Below are positions 8,615 through 17,900 of a stretch of 37,299 bases of DNA, in pieces; position 1 is the first letter of the stretch; each line of letters starts with the position of its first letter. The stretch spans positions 1 to 37,299 of the forward strand of contig DUPL01000032.1 in the NCBI GenBank assembly GCA_012838385.1, read 5' to 3'. The notes beneath the pieces are model-generated. The model did no database searches. It worked only from the letters and a program-made list of their open reading frames with translations, and had not been told where the DNA came from. The stretch comes from Clostridiaceae bacterium (GTDB lineage: Bacteria > Bacillota > Clostridia > UBA1212 > DUPL01). Both the position numbers and the translations under genes were made by a program.

Positions 8615-9180
8615 AAGGCATTCTTCCTTTTGTTCTGAATTAGCTTGTACAAAACACCCACCAGAGCGCCTGTCAGTATTAGAAGATAAAGGTTGATCCT
8701 AAAGAAAAAGACGAGTATAAAAGATATTGTCATTAAAAGAATAGAGACTATTTCTTTTTTCTTTACTATCTTGGAAGCCATTTCAAAAACAACATCCACA
8801 ATAACTGCTGCAACTCCCGCCTGCATTCCTTTCAAAAGAGCATTTATAATTCTATTCTCCTTGAAGAAGGTATAAAAGAAGGATATGACAGAAAGGATAA
8901 TAAGAGGGGGCAGGACAGTGGCAATAGCTGCAACTAATGCTCCTGTTACACCCAAAATTCTATGCCCAATTATTATAGATGCGTTTACCGCAATGGCGCC
9001 AGGAGATGACTGGGCTATGGCAATAAGGTCGAGAATCTCATCTTCCTTTATCCAATTAAGTTCATCACAGAACTTCTTCTTCATAAGGGGCACAATGACA
9101 AAGCCGCCCCCAAAGGTGAAGGCGCTTATCTTGAAAGTTGATATGAATAAAGTCCAATATTTGCTGAATTTATCCTTCAT
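8611..9180 (-). CDS. Chromate transporter family protein, first half-size subunit
   Basis: A 189-residue membrane protein with one CHR domain: FTFGGGFVIVPLM at about 21-33 and IAQSSPGAIAVN at about 50-61, then hydrophobic stretches. It resembles but clearly differs from its downstream neighbour, as expected for the two halves of a split antiparallel transporter, and the two are coupled by a four-base overlap. It starts 13 bases after the Crp/Fnr-type regulator gene, which may control the pair. The transported anion cannot be told from sequence. Confidence 0.88.
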   Translation of the reverse strand: MKDKFSKYWTLFISTFKISAFTFGGGFVIVPLMKKKFCDELNWIKEDEILDLIAIAQSSPGAIAVNASIIIGHRILGVTGALVAAIATVLPPLIILSVISFFYTFFKENRIINALLKGMQAGVAAVIVDVVFEMASKIVKKKEIVSILLMTISFILVFFFRINLYLLILTGALVGVLYKLIQNKRKNAL

Positions 9181-9193
9181 TCCTTACTCCTTC

Positions 9194-9859
9194 TTAACTC
9201 TCCGACAGGTTGTAAAGTGCATCCGTATCTATTATCCTTACAACACCCCTGTTTAATTCAACCAGATTATTGGACTCAAAGTATTTGAGCATTCTTGAAA
9301 CCACCTCTCTTGCCGTGCCGAGATTTTTGGCAATCTGATCATGGGTTGTGGCAAGGGTGTTGGAATCTTCAATAGCCGACATTTCCAATAGAAAAGCTGC
9401 AAGTCTTTTATCAAAACTTTTAAACACCACCTGCTCAATAACCCAAACCATGTCAGAAACCCTGCTGGCCATTAATTTGCTTATGTAGTCTGCAACAGGC
9501 AAAGAGGTGTTTTTCAGTGTTTTGAAAATATCAGGCGGTATTACATGAACGACTGTGTCTGTTATCGTTTCCATAAATATATCGAATGATATGTTATTCA
9601 TGACACAGGATGCTGAAAACATGCAAATATCCCTTGGAAGCAGCCTGTACAGTGTTATTTCCTTTCCATCTTCAGAGAGGATGTATGCACGAACTGCTCC
9701 GATTTCTACTAAAAAAAGACCTGTACAGTCTTGTGAGCCGGAGTGTATTATGGTGCCTTTTAAAAAAGTTTTCTCGTATATGTTGTTGGCAATCAACTTC
9801 TGTTCTTCTTTTGAAAGTTTTTTGTAAAACGGGAGAGCTTCTTTAAAGAAATTCGACAT
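9194..9859 (-). CDS. Crp/Fnr family transcriptional regulator
   Basis: A 221-residue regulator with an N-terminal cyclic-nucleotide-binding-type beta barrel (about 15-130; CTGLFLVEIGAVRAYI, then DGKEITLYRLLPRDICMF) and a C-terminal winged helix (about 165-215; TTHDQIAKNLGTAREVVSRM is the helix-turn-helix). It lacks the N-terminal cysteine cluster of FNR, and the cAMP-contact residues of Crp are not obvious, so its effector is unknown. It lies between desulfoferrodoxin and the split CHR transporter on the same strand. No promoter could be found in the 64 bases upstream, so it may depend partly on read-through from the desulfoferrodoxin gene. Confidence 0.9.
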   Translation of the reverse strand: MSNFFKEALPFYKKLSKEEQKLIANNIYEKTFLKGTIIHSGSQDCTGLFLVEIGAVRAYILSEDGKEITLYRLLPRDICMFSASCVMNNISFDIFMETITDTVVHVIPPDIFKTLKNTSLPVADYISKLMASRVSDMVWVIEQVVFKSFDKRLAAFLLEMSAIEDSNTLATTHDQIAKNLGTAREVVSRMLKYFESNNLVELNRGVVRIIDTDALYNLSES

Positions 9860-9889
9860 GTCAACCTCACTTCATTTGCTTATGAAATA

Positions 9890-9914
9890 TTAAGGGCAGA
9901 TGCACTGCCCTTAA
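9890..9914 (-). terminator. Stem-loop after desulfoferrodoxin, weak or partial terminator
   Basis: A perfect 10-base stem (TTAAGGGCAG with CTGCCCTTAA) and a five-base loop, ten bases after the desulfoferrodoxin stop. On the minus strand it is followed by a poor U tract (TATTTCAT), so termination is probably incomplete and the regulator gene downstream may be reached by read-through. Confidence 0.5.
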
Positions 9915-9923
9915 AGTTATGTT

Positions 9924-10310
9924 CTAAATATCCGCTTTCCACAGGCCGTGGAGATTACAGTATTCAAATGCACTTAGGGCTTTGTCGCCTTCGGCAAGTG
10001 CAAAGATTGCTTTCGGTTCGTCATCGGGGGTCAGGCATTTTCTTTGACCGCCGTGTTCGGTAAGGAGATATATCCATTGGATATAGTGTTCTGGAATCAT
10101 TGGATGAGGTGCGCTACCTACCTCAACAGTTACTATGTTGCCTTCAACAGTTACTTTTGGAACGTGCTTTTCAGTTGAGGCATCCTCGGTGTTGGGGATT
10201 AGTTCATACATTTCCTGTCCGCAGCATATAGTTGGTACACCTGTGTCTTCAATTATACCAATTATCTTGCCGCACATCTTACATCTGAAGAATTTTTGGT
10301 TTTTACACAT
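9924..10310 (-). CDS. dfx: Desulfoferrodoxin (superoxide reductase, two-iron type)
   Basis: A 128-residue superoxide reductase that turns superoxide into hydrogen peroxide without making oxygen, a typical defence of anaerobes. The N-terminal rubredoxin-like iron site has Cys10, Cys13, Cys29 and Cys30. The catalytic iron ligands are His49, His69, His75, Cys118 and His121, with Glu48 beside the site (EKH). The start at 10310 is chosen because AAAAGGAG lies nine bases upstream; the first ATG of the open frame (10343) falls inside the promoter's -10 box and so cannot be used. Electron donor (rubredoxin) not in the window. Confidence 0.96.
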   Translation of the reverse strand: MCKNQKFFRCKMCGKIIGIIEDTGVPTICCGQEMYELIPNTEDASTEKHVPKVTVEGNIVTVEVGSAPHPMIPEHYIQWIYLLTEHGGQRKCLTPDDEPKAIFALAEGDKALSAFEYCNLHGLWKADI

Positions 10311-10341
10311 GCCTTTCATCTCCTTTTTTTGTAATGTCTGC

Positions 10342-10370
10342 ATTATACCACAATCTTTAATATATGTATA
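10342..10370 (-). promoter_or_regulatory. Promoter of desulfoferrodoxin
   Basis: Minus strand TATACA (10365-10370), 17 bases, then TATAAT (10342-10347) with the extended -10 TG one base before it. The expected RNA start leaves a short leader with the AAAAGGAG site, supporting the start codon at 10310. Confidence 0.55.
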
Positions 10371-10384
10371 GGGACTTGAGATTA

Positions 10385-10393
10385 TGATATAAT
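10385..10393 (+). promoter_or_regulatory. Extended -10 promoter of the DUF4091 gene
   Basis: TGATATAAT, a perfect extended -10, 31 bases before the ATG. The hexamer 17 bases upstream (10365-10370) is the same one that serves the divergent desulfoferrodoxin promoter. Confidence 0.5.
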
Positions 10394-10423
10394 TGGCCTA
10401 TATTATTAAAAACGGGTGATATT

Positions 10424-11860
10424 ATGATAAAATATTATTTTGACCATCCTTATTCAAAGATACTTAACGACACTACTTTGGACAGACAAACAAGCAGTTT
10501 TCAGATTTACATGGCAAGAAATGAATATGAAGGATGCCAGCTGGTTCTAAAATCGGAAGTGGATGCCGAAGTGTCGGTAAGTGTGAAAGTAGACGGTTTT
10601 ACTTTTGATATTTTTCTTGTCAGGTATGTATCTGTAAAGAAAGAACATATGTATCCTGACGGACTTATGCCCATTTGCGACAACACCAAAATACCTCTAA
10701 AAAAGGGCGTAAGGCAGCCAGTGTACATACGTTTCCATGCTGTTAGCGATGTAAAATCTGGCGACCACAAAGCGGTGGTTTTGATTAGTACTAAAGAGGG
10801 AACAATCAAATCCCATATCGATATTTGTGTTTTTGATTTTACTCTTCCGGTTACTCCAAGCTGCATTACAGCTTTTGGTCTTGGTAGAAAGTATATTGAG
10901 AAAATGCATGGCACTGATAAACTATATGCAGAATATTATGAGTTTCTACTTAAGCATAAAATATCCGCATATGACATTCCTTGTAATATTCTTAGTGATG
11001 AGGCAGACAAATATCTGTCGGATCTGCGAATGACAAGTTTCAGAATTCCCTACTCAAGTGACGATGATACTATTGTAAAATACTATAACAAACTTGTTAA
11101 GAATAAAGAATGGTTCTCGAAAGGATTTTTTTATCCTCTAGACGAGCCTTCATGTATGGAGCATTACAAAAAGTTGTATGAATACAAGGAAAGGCTGAAC
11201 AGGCTGTTTCCAAACAACAATGTATGCACACCATTTTTTGTTAATCCTATCGACAGCCCTGAAAAGGACAGTGTGGAGCTTTTGGACGGCGTTTCAAACA
11301 TATGGTGTCCAAAGAGTTACATGTGGATAAACACGGATGTATATGTATCTGAAACAAAACCTTTTGGAGAGAAGATGGTAGAAAAGAAGAGAAGGGGAGA
11401 CAAAGTGCTCTGGTATGTATGCTGGGAGCCTGGTGATCCATATTGCAATCTCTTTGTTGACATGTCAGGAATCATGCACAGGATTCTGTTCTGGCAAAAG
11501 AGGCTGTATGATGTGGATGGCCTTTTGTACTGGCACTCCAACTACTGGGAGTATGTTGACGATCCTTGGGAAGACATGGCTACTGTCAAATGGTTGTCTG
11601 ATTATGTGTTTGGCGACGGATCCTTACTGTATAACGGAGAGAATGGTCCTTGTGGCTCATTGAGACTTGAAGCTGTAAGGGATGGTATTGAGGATTTTGA
11701 ATATCTTAAAATGGCGGAAGAAACCATAGGAAAAGAAGCGACTCTGAAACTTATAAATAAAGTTTCAAAGTCACTTTTAAATTACACAAGAGACAATGAC
11801 GAGTTTGCAAATGTAAGGAAGGAACTAGGGTTCTTGATAGAAAAAGAAATCGTCAGGTAA
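10424..11860 (+). CDS. DUF4091 domain protein, putative glycoside-hydrolase-like enzyme
   Basis: A 478-residue protein with the hallmark C-terminal DUF4091 motif LRLEAVRDGIEDFEYLKM (about residues 411-428). The N-terminal ~130 residues look like a beta-sandwich and the middle like a TIM-barrel core with aromatic and acidic stretches (FFYPLDEP, KSYMWINTD, LLYWHSNYWEY). Proteins of this family sit in carbohydrate-use loci and resemble glycoside hydrolases, but I know of no settled reaction. No signal peptide or membrane segment is visible, so it should be cytoplasmic. Own promoter; the 3' end overlaps the convergent CotH-RCC1 gene by eight bases. Confidence 0.8.
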   Translation: MIKYYFDHPYSKILNDTTLDRQTSSFQIYMARNEYEGCQLVLKSEVDAEVSVSVKVDGFTFDIFLVRYVSVKKEHMYPDGLMPICDNTKIPLKKGVRQPVYIRFHAVSDVKSGDHKAVVLISTKEGTIKSHIDICVFDFTLPVTPSCITAFGLGRKYIEKMHGTDKLYAEYYEFLLKHKISAYDIPCNILSDEADKYLSDLRMTSFRIPYSSDDDTIVKYYNKLVKNKEWFSKGFFYPLDEPSCMEHYKKLYEYKERLNRLFPNNNVCTPFFVNPIDSPEKDSVELLDGVSNIWCPKSYMWINTDVYVSETKPFGEKMVEKKRRGDKVLWYVCWEPGDPYCNLFVDMSGIMHRILFWQKRLYDVDGLLYWHSNYWEYVDDPWEDMATVKWLSDYVFGDGSLLYNGENGPCGSLRLEAVRDGIEDFEYLKMAEETIGKEATLKLINKVSKSLLNYTRDNDEFANVRKELGFLIEKEIVR

Positions 11861-14852
11861 GTCGAATTGTAGTTTTGCTTATTTTATCTGATGTAGTGCC
11901 GTTTCCGGCAATTCCTGAATTGTTGTTGCCCCAGACAACAATTCTTCCATCCTCATGAAGGAGTGCGGAGAACCAGGAGCCTGCAGCCACATCAACTACA
12001 TTGTTGGCAATGAGTACGGGGGTGGATTGGGTCTGTGTGCCGTTGGTTACCTGACTGTAGCTGTTAAGACCCCAGCCATAGGCTTTGTTGTCATTGGTCA
12101 GTATGATTGCGTGTTCATCCATCATGCTGGCTTTTTTCACATTGTCCAAGAGCTTGTGTGGGCGGCCGTCTGCTTGACCTGCAGCAAGAGATACATGGTT
12201 TCTCCAGCCAAGATAATACAGTTCGTTATTATTGGTTAAGAGCAGAGTCTGGTGTTCACCCGCGTATACATTTCTTACGTTGTTCATTATGAGTACGGGG
12301 GTAGAATAACTTTCAACGCTTTGGGTTGTAAGTTTATTCCATCTGTTGTCTCCCAAAGCGTAGGCTTTTCCCTGGTTGTCAACAAAAACGGAATGACGCC
12401 TGCCTGCAGCAATCTCTCTTACATTGGATGCAATTTTAACAAAATTTCTTACCTGGCCTCCAAAATTTGTTGTGCCCAGCTGGCCTCTTTGATTGTTTCC
12501 GCATCCGTACAAGTCTCCGTTTTCCATTAAGACAAGAGTATGGTCGAAACCCGCACTGATGTCTTTAATCTTTCCGGTCAAGCTGACCTTCATTGGAATG
12601 GTTGTATTGCCATCTCTTCCGAGCTGTCCGAAATTGTTGTTGCCCACACTGTACAAGATGTTGTTGTCGGTGAGTATAAGGGTGTGGGGGGAATCGCCTA
12701 CGTTTCCACCCATGGATGTTGCCACCTTGACCACACCCGTCATTATTAAAGTTGGTTTTGTCAGAGTTTTGCTTGTGAAAACTCCATTCTGTCCAAGTTC
12801 GTTGTTTCCCCAGGCATACATATCACCATTCTCAGTGATTGCAAACATGCTTCTTGAGCCTGCAACAATCTGTGGTGTTGTCCTAAAGTTTTTCATCTTT
12901 GCAAGCACAATAATGGAGGTTTTTCCACTCAAGGAGACTGTAGTCTTTGGATGTGCATATGTTTTCTGGTTTCCGTTTGCGTCAATCACATTTATTGAAA
13001 CAAAGTCATACCCGCTCTTAGTAGTGACAGAAAGATTCAAGCTGCTGGCTGCCTCAACCTCTGTTGTGTATCCTTCTGGTACATTCTGTCCGTTTACATC
13101 AAGGGAAACCTTGTTTTTATCAAACACATAACTTACTTCCTTTGGATGAATGCCAAAGAAGTTGTAAACATGATTTTTCACGTACCTTCCTCTGTTGTTG
13201 AGGAAAGAGCGTATTTTCTGAATCTCTATCTTCCAGTTGTTCATAGTGTTCTGAGGCCATCTAGCCACATTCAGTTCCATGGCTGCTTCAATTTCTTCCG
13301 CCATGCTTTCCATGACAGGAATTGTAATTTCAGGAGTAAATACATTATCAACAATGTACACGAATCTCTCTACAAATTCCTGTTTGAAGCCATCGTTTTG
13401 AAGCAGGGAGGTCATAAGTTTTGTCAATATCCATCCCGTGCCCCTGTTGAATGCATGCCCCATAAAGTTATGTTCAGGTCCTGCTCCAAAACTTGCACCC
13501 ATGTCCAGGTCCATAAGGACAAAACGCCATTTTGTGTCCATGCCGCTTGGATCGTGTGGATTTTTATTTCTCCACACCTTTACATTGTTGCCTGGCCAGT
13601 CGGCATTGCAGAAAAACACGTTTACAATATACATGTCCATAAGACTGTATATGTCAACCTGGTCTTCGACCACCCTGTAGTAATTGTCGTTTGACAGGTT
13701 GTGGGTGTCTATGTATCGGATAAGGTCATGCCAGGGTTTGTCGTCACCTTTTTCGCCTTCACACAATTCGTAAGGGTTCGTATAGCTTCTGTCATGGAAC
13801 TTGAGTGGAGTAGGGGCTTCCAGCATTACAATGTTTTCTTCCAGTATTCCGTAATGGTCTCTGAAGTATTTGTCATCGTAACGCTCTCTTGCATTGTACA
13901 TTCCCCAGAACTCGCCGTTAATAAACATCATAACGGGTTGGGACTCCTGATAATCACATGTCAAAGGTTCACTCAGTTTCTGAATCAATCTGTCACGAAG
14001 CATGGAACGATTGAAGTCGTTGCCCGAGTTTCTTAAAAGGATTCGTTTAAAGTTGTTAATTGTATTTCCGTCTTTATCCTTGACCCTTCCTCCAAATATG
14101 TCGTAAGTTAGTTTGCTTGGATAGAAAAGAGTGTCCTTGTCGAGATCTTTTTTGAAGAAGAGACGGAAGGATTTCATTGTGGCTCCCATAGAACCGTTTC
14201 CCTGCAATGTCATTTGAGCATACAGATTGTCTCTTTTCAGTCCCTTTTCATCAAAAAACTCAACAAAAACTTTTATTCTTTTTTTTGTATCAAATACATT
14301 GTCGGATATGGATGGGTTAAAGTATATTCCTCTTGTACCAGCAAAATCGTTGAATTCTAAAGATACGGATACAAAGGGCAGCTTGTATCTGTCTGCAAGG
14401 TTTTCCGCAACAAAGTAGGTATTTGTAACAACAGGGGATTCGAAACTGTTTTTCTTAGTATATGCCCTTACAACGGTGGCTGTAAGCCTGGGTTTTGTGC
14501 CATAGTTTCCTATGCTTCTTGTAACTCTCCCAATGGGCTTTGTATCACTATTTGCTATTTTTATTGGCCCTGTATACTCTTTTCCTTTTTCTCTCGGATC
14601 GCTTCCGTCCGTCGTGTAATATATCGTGCTGCCGCTGGGTGCGGACAGTTCAAGCTCAAATTCATGCTCGTAAAATCCTGCTTCGTGTGAAAAATTAATT
14701 CCATAATGAATGGAAGGTGAGGCAGTTGGCTTTTGTTCTGTCGGACTTGTCGTATTTTCTATGTCAAAATCCTCGCTGAAAGTGCATCCAGCAAGAAGCA
14801 GAGCCAAAAGCAGCGAGGATATGATTAGTATTGTGGTTTTTTTAACATGCAT
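11853..14852 (-). CDS. Surface lipoprotein: chitobiase-like domain, CotH kinase domain, RCC1 propeller (short-stalk copy)
   Basis: A 999-residue lipoprotein. The signal peptide ends in LLAGC, giving lipidated Cys23; a short linker of about 25 residues follows. Domains: chitobiase/hexosaminidase C-terminal-type beta domain about 52-148 (FSHEAGFY, YYTTDGSDP); CotH domain about 160-567, with MYNARERYDDKYF, the likely catalytic loop ADWPGNN (Asp418) and the likely metal-binding LMDLDMG (Asp448, Asp450); an Ig-like domain about 570-655; seven RCC1 repeats about 662-999. CotH of Bacillus is a spore-coat protein kinase; the RCC1 propeller probably binds a partner. Very similar throughout to the neighbouring copy. 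Substrate unknown. It has its own promoter. Confidence 0.85.
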   Translation of the reverse strand: MHVKKTTILIISSLLLALLLAGCTFSEDFDIENTTSPTEQKPTASPSIHYGINFSHEAGFYEHEFELELSAPSGSTIYYTTDGSDPREKGKEYTGPIKIANSDTKPIGRVTRSIGNYGTKPRLTATVVRAYTKKNSFESPVVTNTYFVAENLADRYKLPFVSVSLEFNDFAGTRGIYFNPSISDNVFDTKKRIKVFVEFFDEKGLKRDNLYAQMTLQGNGSMGATMKSFRLFFKKDLDKDTLFYPSKLTYDIFGGRVKDKDGNTINNFKRILLRNSGNDFNRSMLRDRLIQKLSEPLTCDYQESQPVMMFINGEFWGMYNARERYDDKYFRDHYGILEENIVMLEAPTPLKFHDRSYTNPYELCEGEKGDDKPWHDLIRYIDTHNLSNDNYYRVVEDQVDIYSLMDMYIVNVFFCNADWPGNNVKVWRNKNPHDPSGMDTKWRFVLMDLDMGASFGAGPEHNFMGHAFNRGTGWILTKLMTSLLQNDGFKQEFVERFVYIVDNVFTPEITIPVMESMAEEIEAAMELNVARWPQNTMNNWKIEIQKIRSFLNNRGRYVKNHVYNFFGIHPKEVSYVFDKNKVSLDVNGQNVPEGYTTEVEAASSLNLSVTTKSGYDFVSINVIDANGNQKTYAHPKTTVSLSGKTSIIVLAKMKNFRTTPQIVAGSRSMFAITENGDMYAWGNNELGQNGVFTSKTLTKPTLIMTGVVKVATSMGGNVGDSPHTLILTDNNILYSVGNNNFGQLGRDGNTTIPMKVSLTGKIKDISAGFDHTLVLMENGDLYGCGNNQRGQLGTTNFGGQVRNFVKIASNVREIAAGRRHSVFVDNQGKAYALGDNRWNKLTTQSVESYSTPVLIMNNVRNVYAGEHQTLLLTNNNELYYLGWRNHVSLAAGQADGRPHKLLDNVKKASMMDEHAIILTNDNKAYGWGLNSYSQVTNGTQTQSTPVLIANNVVDVAAGSWFSALLHEDGRIVVWGNNNSGIAGNGTTSDKISKTTIRLT

Positions 14853-14889
14853 CTTGATGTATTACCTTCTTTCTCGAACCTTTGCATAA

Positions 14890-14919
14890 ATTGTAACATA
14901 TGTGAGCCAGTAGATGCAA
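14890..14919 (-). promoter_or_regulatory. Promoter of the short-stalk CotH-RCC1 gene
   Basis: Minus strand TTGCAT (14914-14919), 18 bases, then TACAAT (14890-14895) with TG one base before it. It closely resembles the promoter of the upstream paralogue. The rest of the 81-base gap holds no clear terminator. Confidence 0.55.
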
Positions 14920-14933
14920 CATATAAAAGAAGG

Positions 14934-17900
14934 TTACGAAATTGTCATAGCTGTGGTTTTCCCAACCTTTTCGGATGTAGAGCCGTTACCAGCAACTCCT
15001 GATGTGTTTTTTCCCCAGACAACCACGCGGCCGTCTTCATGAAGCAGCACTGAGAACCAGGAGCCTGCTGCCACATCTCTTACATTGTTTGCAATAAAGA
15101 CGGGTGTGGACTGGGTCTGGGTACCGTTTGCAACCTGGCTGTGACTGTTTAATCCCCAGCCGTAGGCTTTGTTGTCATTGGTTAGTATTACTGCGTGTTC
15201 GTCCATCATGTTGGCCTTTTTGACATTGTCCATGAGCTTGTGGGGTTGGCCATCTCCCCCTCCTGTAACAAGGCTAACGTGGTTTCTCCAGCCAATATAG
15301 TACAGCTCGTTGCTGTTCGTTAAGAATAGAGTCTGGTGCTCTCCTGCATACACCTTCTTGACATTGGACATCAGAAGAACAGGGGAGGAATAGCTTTCCA
15401 CACTCTGAGGCGTCATCTTTTTCCATCTGTTGTCACCAAGCCCATAGGCTCTCCCTTGGTTGTCGACATACACTGTGTGTCGTCGGCCAGCAACCATTTC
15501 TTTTACATTGGACGCTATCTTAATAAATTCACGCACTTCTCCGCCAAAGTTTGTGGCACCAAGTTGTCCTCTTTGGTTGTTGCCGCAGCCATACAAGTCT
15601 CCACTCTCCATCAAGACAAGAGTATGGTCAAATCCTGCACTTATGTCCTTTATCTTTCCTGAGATGTTAACCTTCATGGGTATAGTCGTGTTGCCGGTTC
15701 TTCCAAGTTGCCCAAAAGAATTGTTGCCGACGCTGTACAGGGTGTTGTTGTCTGTCAGGATTAATGTATGGGGTGCGTCTCCCACATTTCCCCCAAGGGA
15801 TGTGGATACTTTCACGACTCCAGTCATAATAAAGGTTGGTTTTGTAAGAGTTTTGCTTGTAACAACTCCAAGTTGACCTAGTTCATTGCTGCCCCAGGCA
15901 AAAAGATTACCGTTTTTGTCAATTGCATAAACACTCCTTGAACCTGTGGCAATCTGTGGAGACACATTGAAGGTTTTTGATTTAGCAAGTACCAGAATGT
16001 GGGTTTTGTCATTCAATGTGAGTGTAAGGTTTTGGCTGGTGTATGTCTTTTGGTTGCCATTTACGTCAATCACATTATATGAAACAAACTCGTATCCGCT
16101 CTTGGGTGTTGCATTAAGCTTGATCTGGGTGGCTGACTGCATAGTCACAGTGTATCCTTCGGTTACGCTTTGTCCGTTTACTGTCAAAGTTACCTTGCTG
16201 CTGTCATATATATAGCTGACTTCCTTTGGGTGGATGCCGAAATAACTGTACAGTTGTGGTTTTAAATACTGTGCTCTTCTCTGGAAGAAATCACGGATCT
16301 TATTAATCTCGCCTCTCCAATTATCTATGTTGTTTTGTGGCCATCTGGCAACATTAAGCTCCATGGCTTTTTCTATCTCATTGGCCATGTTGTTTAAAAC
16401 AGGTATGGTCCTGTCAGGGCTGAACACATTGTCTATTACATATATGAATCTTTCCACGAACTGCTGCTTGAAACCCTCGTTCTGGAGCAGGGAAGTCATA
16501 AGTTTTGTCAGTATCCAGCCTGTTCCTCTGTTGAAAACGTTGTGTTGGGTTATCATGTTGTACTCAGGTCCATCATTGAATCCTGCACCCATGTCAGTGT
16601 CAAGAAGAACAAAACGCCATTTGGTATCCATGCCACTAGGATCTTTCGGGTTTTTGTTTCTCCATACCTTGACATTGTTGCCCGGCCAGTCGCGATTTGC
16701 GAAAAACATGTTTACGATGTAAACATCCATCAGACTATATATGTCCACCTGGTCTGTTACAACTTTGTAGTATGCATCATTGGCAAGATTGTGAGTATCA
16801 CAGTATCTGATAAGATCCTCCCAAGGTTTCTCATCTCCCGGAACCCCCTCGCATATTTCATAGGGTCTAGTAAAGTCCATATCGTACTTGAGTGGAGTGG
16901 GGGCTTCGAGGAGTACAAGGTTTTCCTCCTGTATTCCGTAGTGGGCTTTAAAATATTTGTCGTCATAACGTTCTCTTGCATTGTACATTCCCCAGAACTC
17001 ACCGTTAATGAATACCATTACAGGTTGGGATTCCATGTAATCGCAGTAAAGAGGTTCACTCAATCTCTGGAATAGCGCATCTCTCAACATGGAGCGGTTG
17101 TAATCATTTCCGGAGTTTCTTAAGATAATACGTTTGAATGAGTCAATGGGTTTTCCGTTATTGTCTTTTGCTCGCCCGTTAAAAAGATCGTAGGTAAGCT
17201 TGTTTGGGAAGTGTTCTGAATCCTTGTCAAGGTCGTTTTTGAAATACATTCTGAAGGATTTCATAGTAGCTCCCATTGAACCATTTCCGTGCAGGGACAT
17301 TTCGGCATACAATTGGTCTTCCTTTTTGCCCTTTTCGTTGTAAAATTCCACGAACACAATTATTCTTCTTTTTGTATCAAATTGATCATTGGATACGGAA
17401 GGCCACACATATATACCTCTTGGGTTGGTTCGGCTGTTAAAATCTGCCGGTCTCAATGAAATGGACACATAAGGCAGGTTGTACTTGTTTGCCAGATTGT
17501 TGGCAACGAAATATGTATTGGTAACAACCGGTGTTGTAATGACGGTCCTGTTTGCATACGCCCTTACAACGGTTCCTGTAAGTCGTTTGCTGGAGCCGTA
17601 GTTGCCTAGACTTTGGGTTATTGGTCCGAGTCCTTTTGACTCACTGTTTGTAATACTTATTGGACCTGTGTATTTCTGCCTTGTATTGCTGGTTCTTGGA
17701 TCTGTTCCGTCCAGAGTGTAGTAGATTGTAAAACCACTGGGGGCGGATAGTTCCAGCTTGAAGTTGTTATCGTAAAAGCCACCTTCATGGGAGAAGGTTA
17801 CCTCCAATTTTGGTGTGGGAGTTGGTGTAGGTGTTGGTGTTGGTTTTGGAGTGGGCGTGTCAGTGGCTGGTGCATTTGTCTCTGTTGGCCCCGGAGTGGC

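Noticed and set aside
10381..10393. ATTAT-GAT-ATAAT palindrome as a PerR or Fur box near desulfoferrodoxin
   Set aside because: The arm orientation and spacing do not match the PerR (7-1-7) or Fur consensus; it is explained by the extended -10 promoter.
12493..13694. Long plus-strand frames opposite the short-stalk CotH-RCC1 gene
   Set aside because: They lie opposite clearly conserved CotH and RCC1 coding sequence and show no domain, signal or start site.
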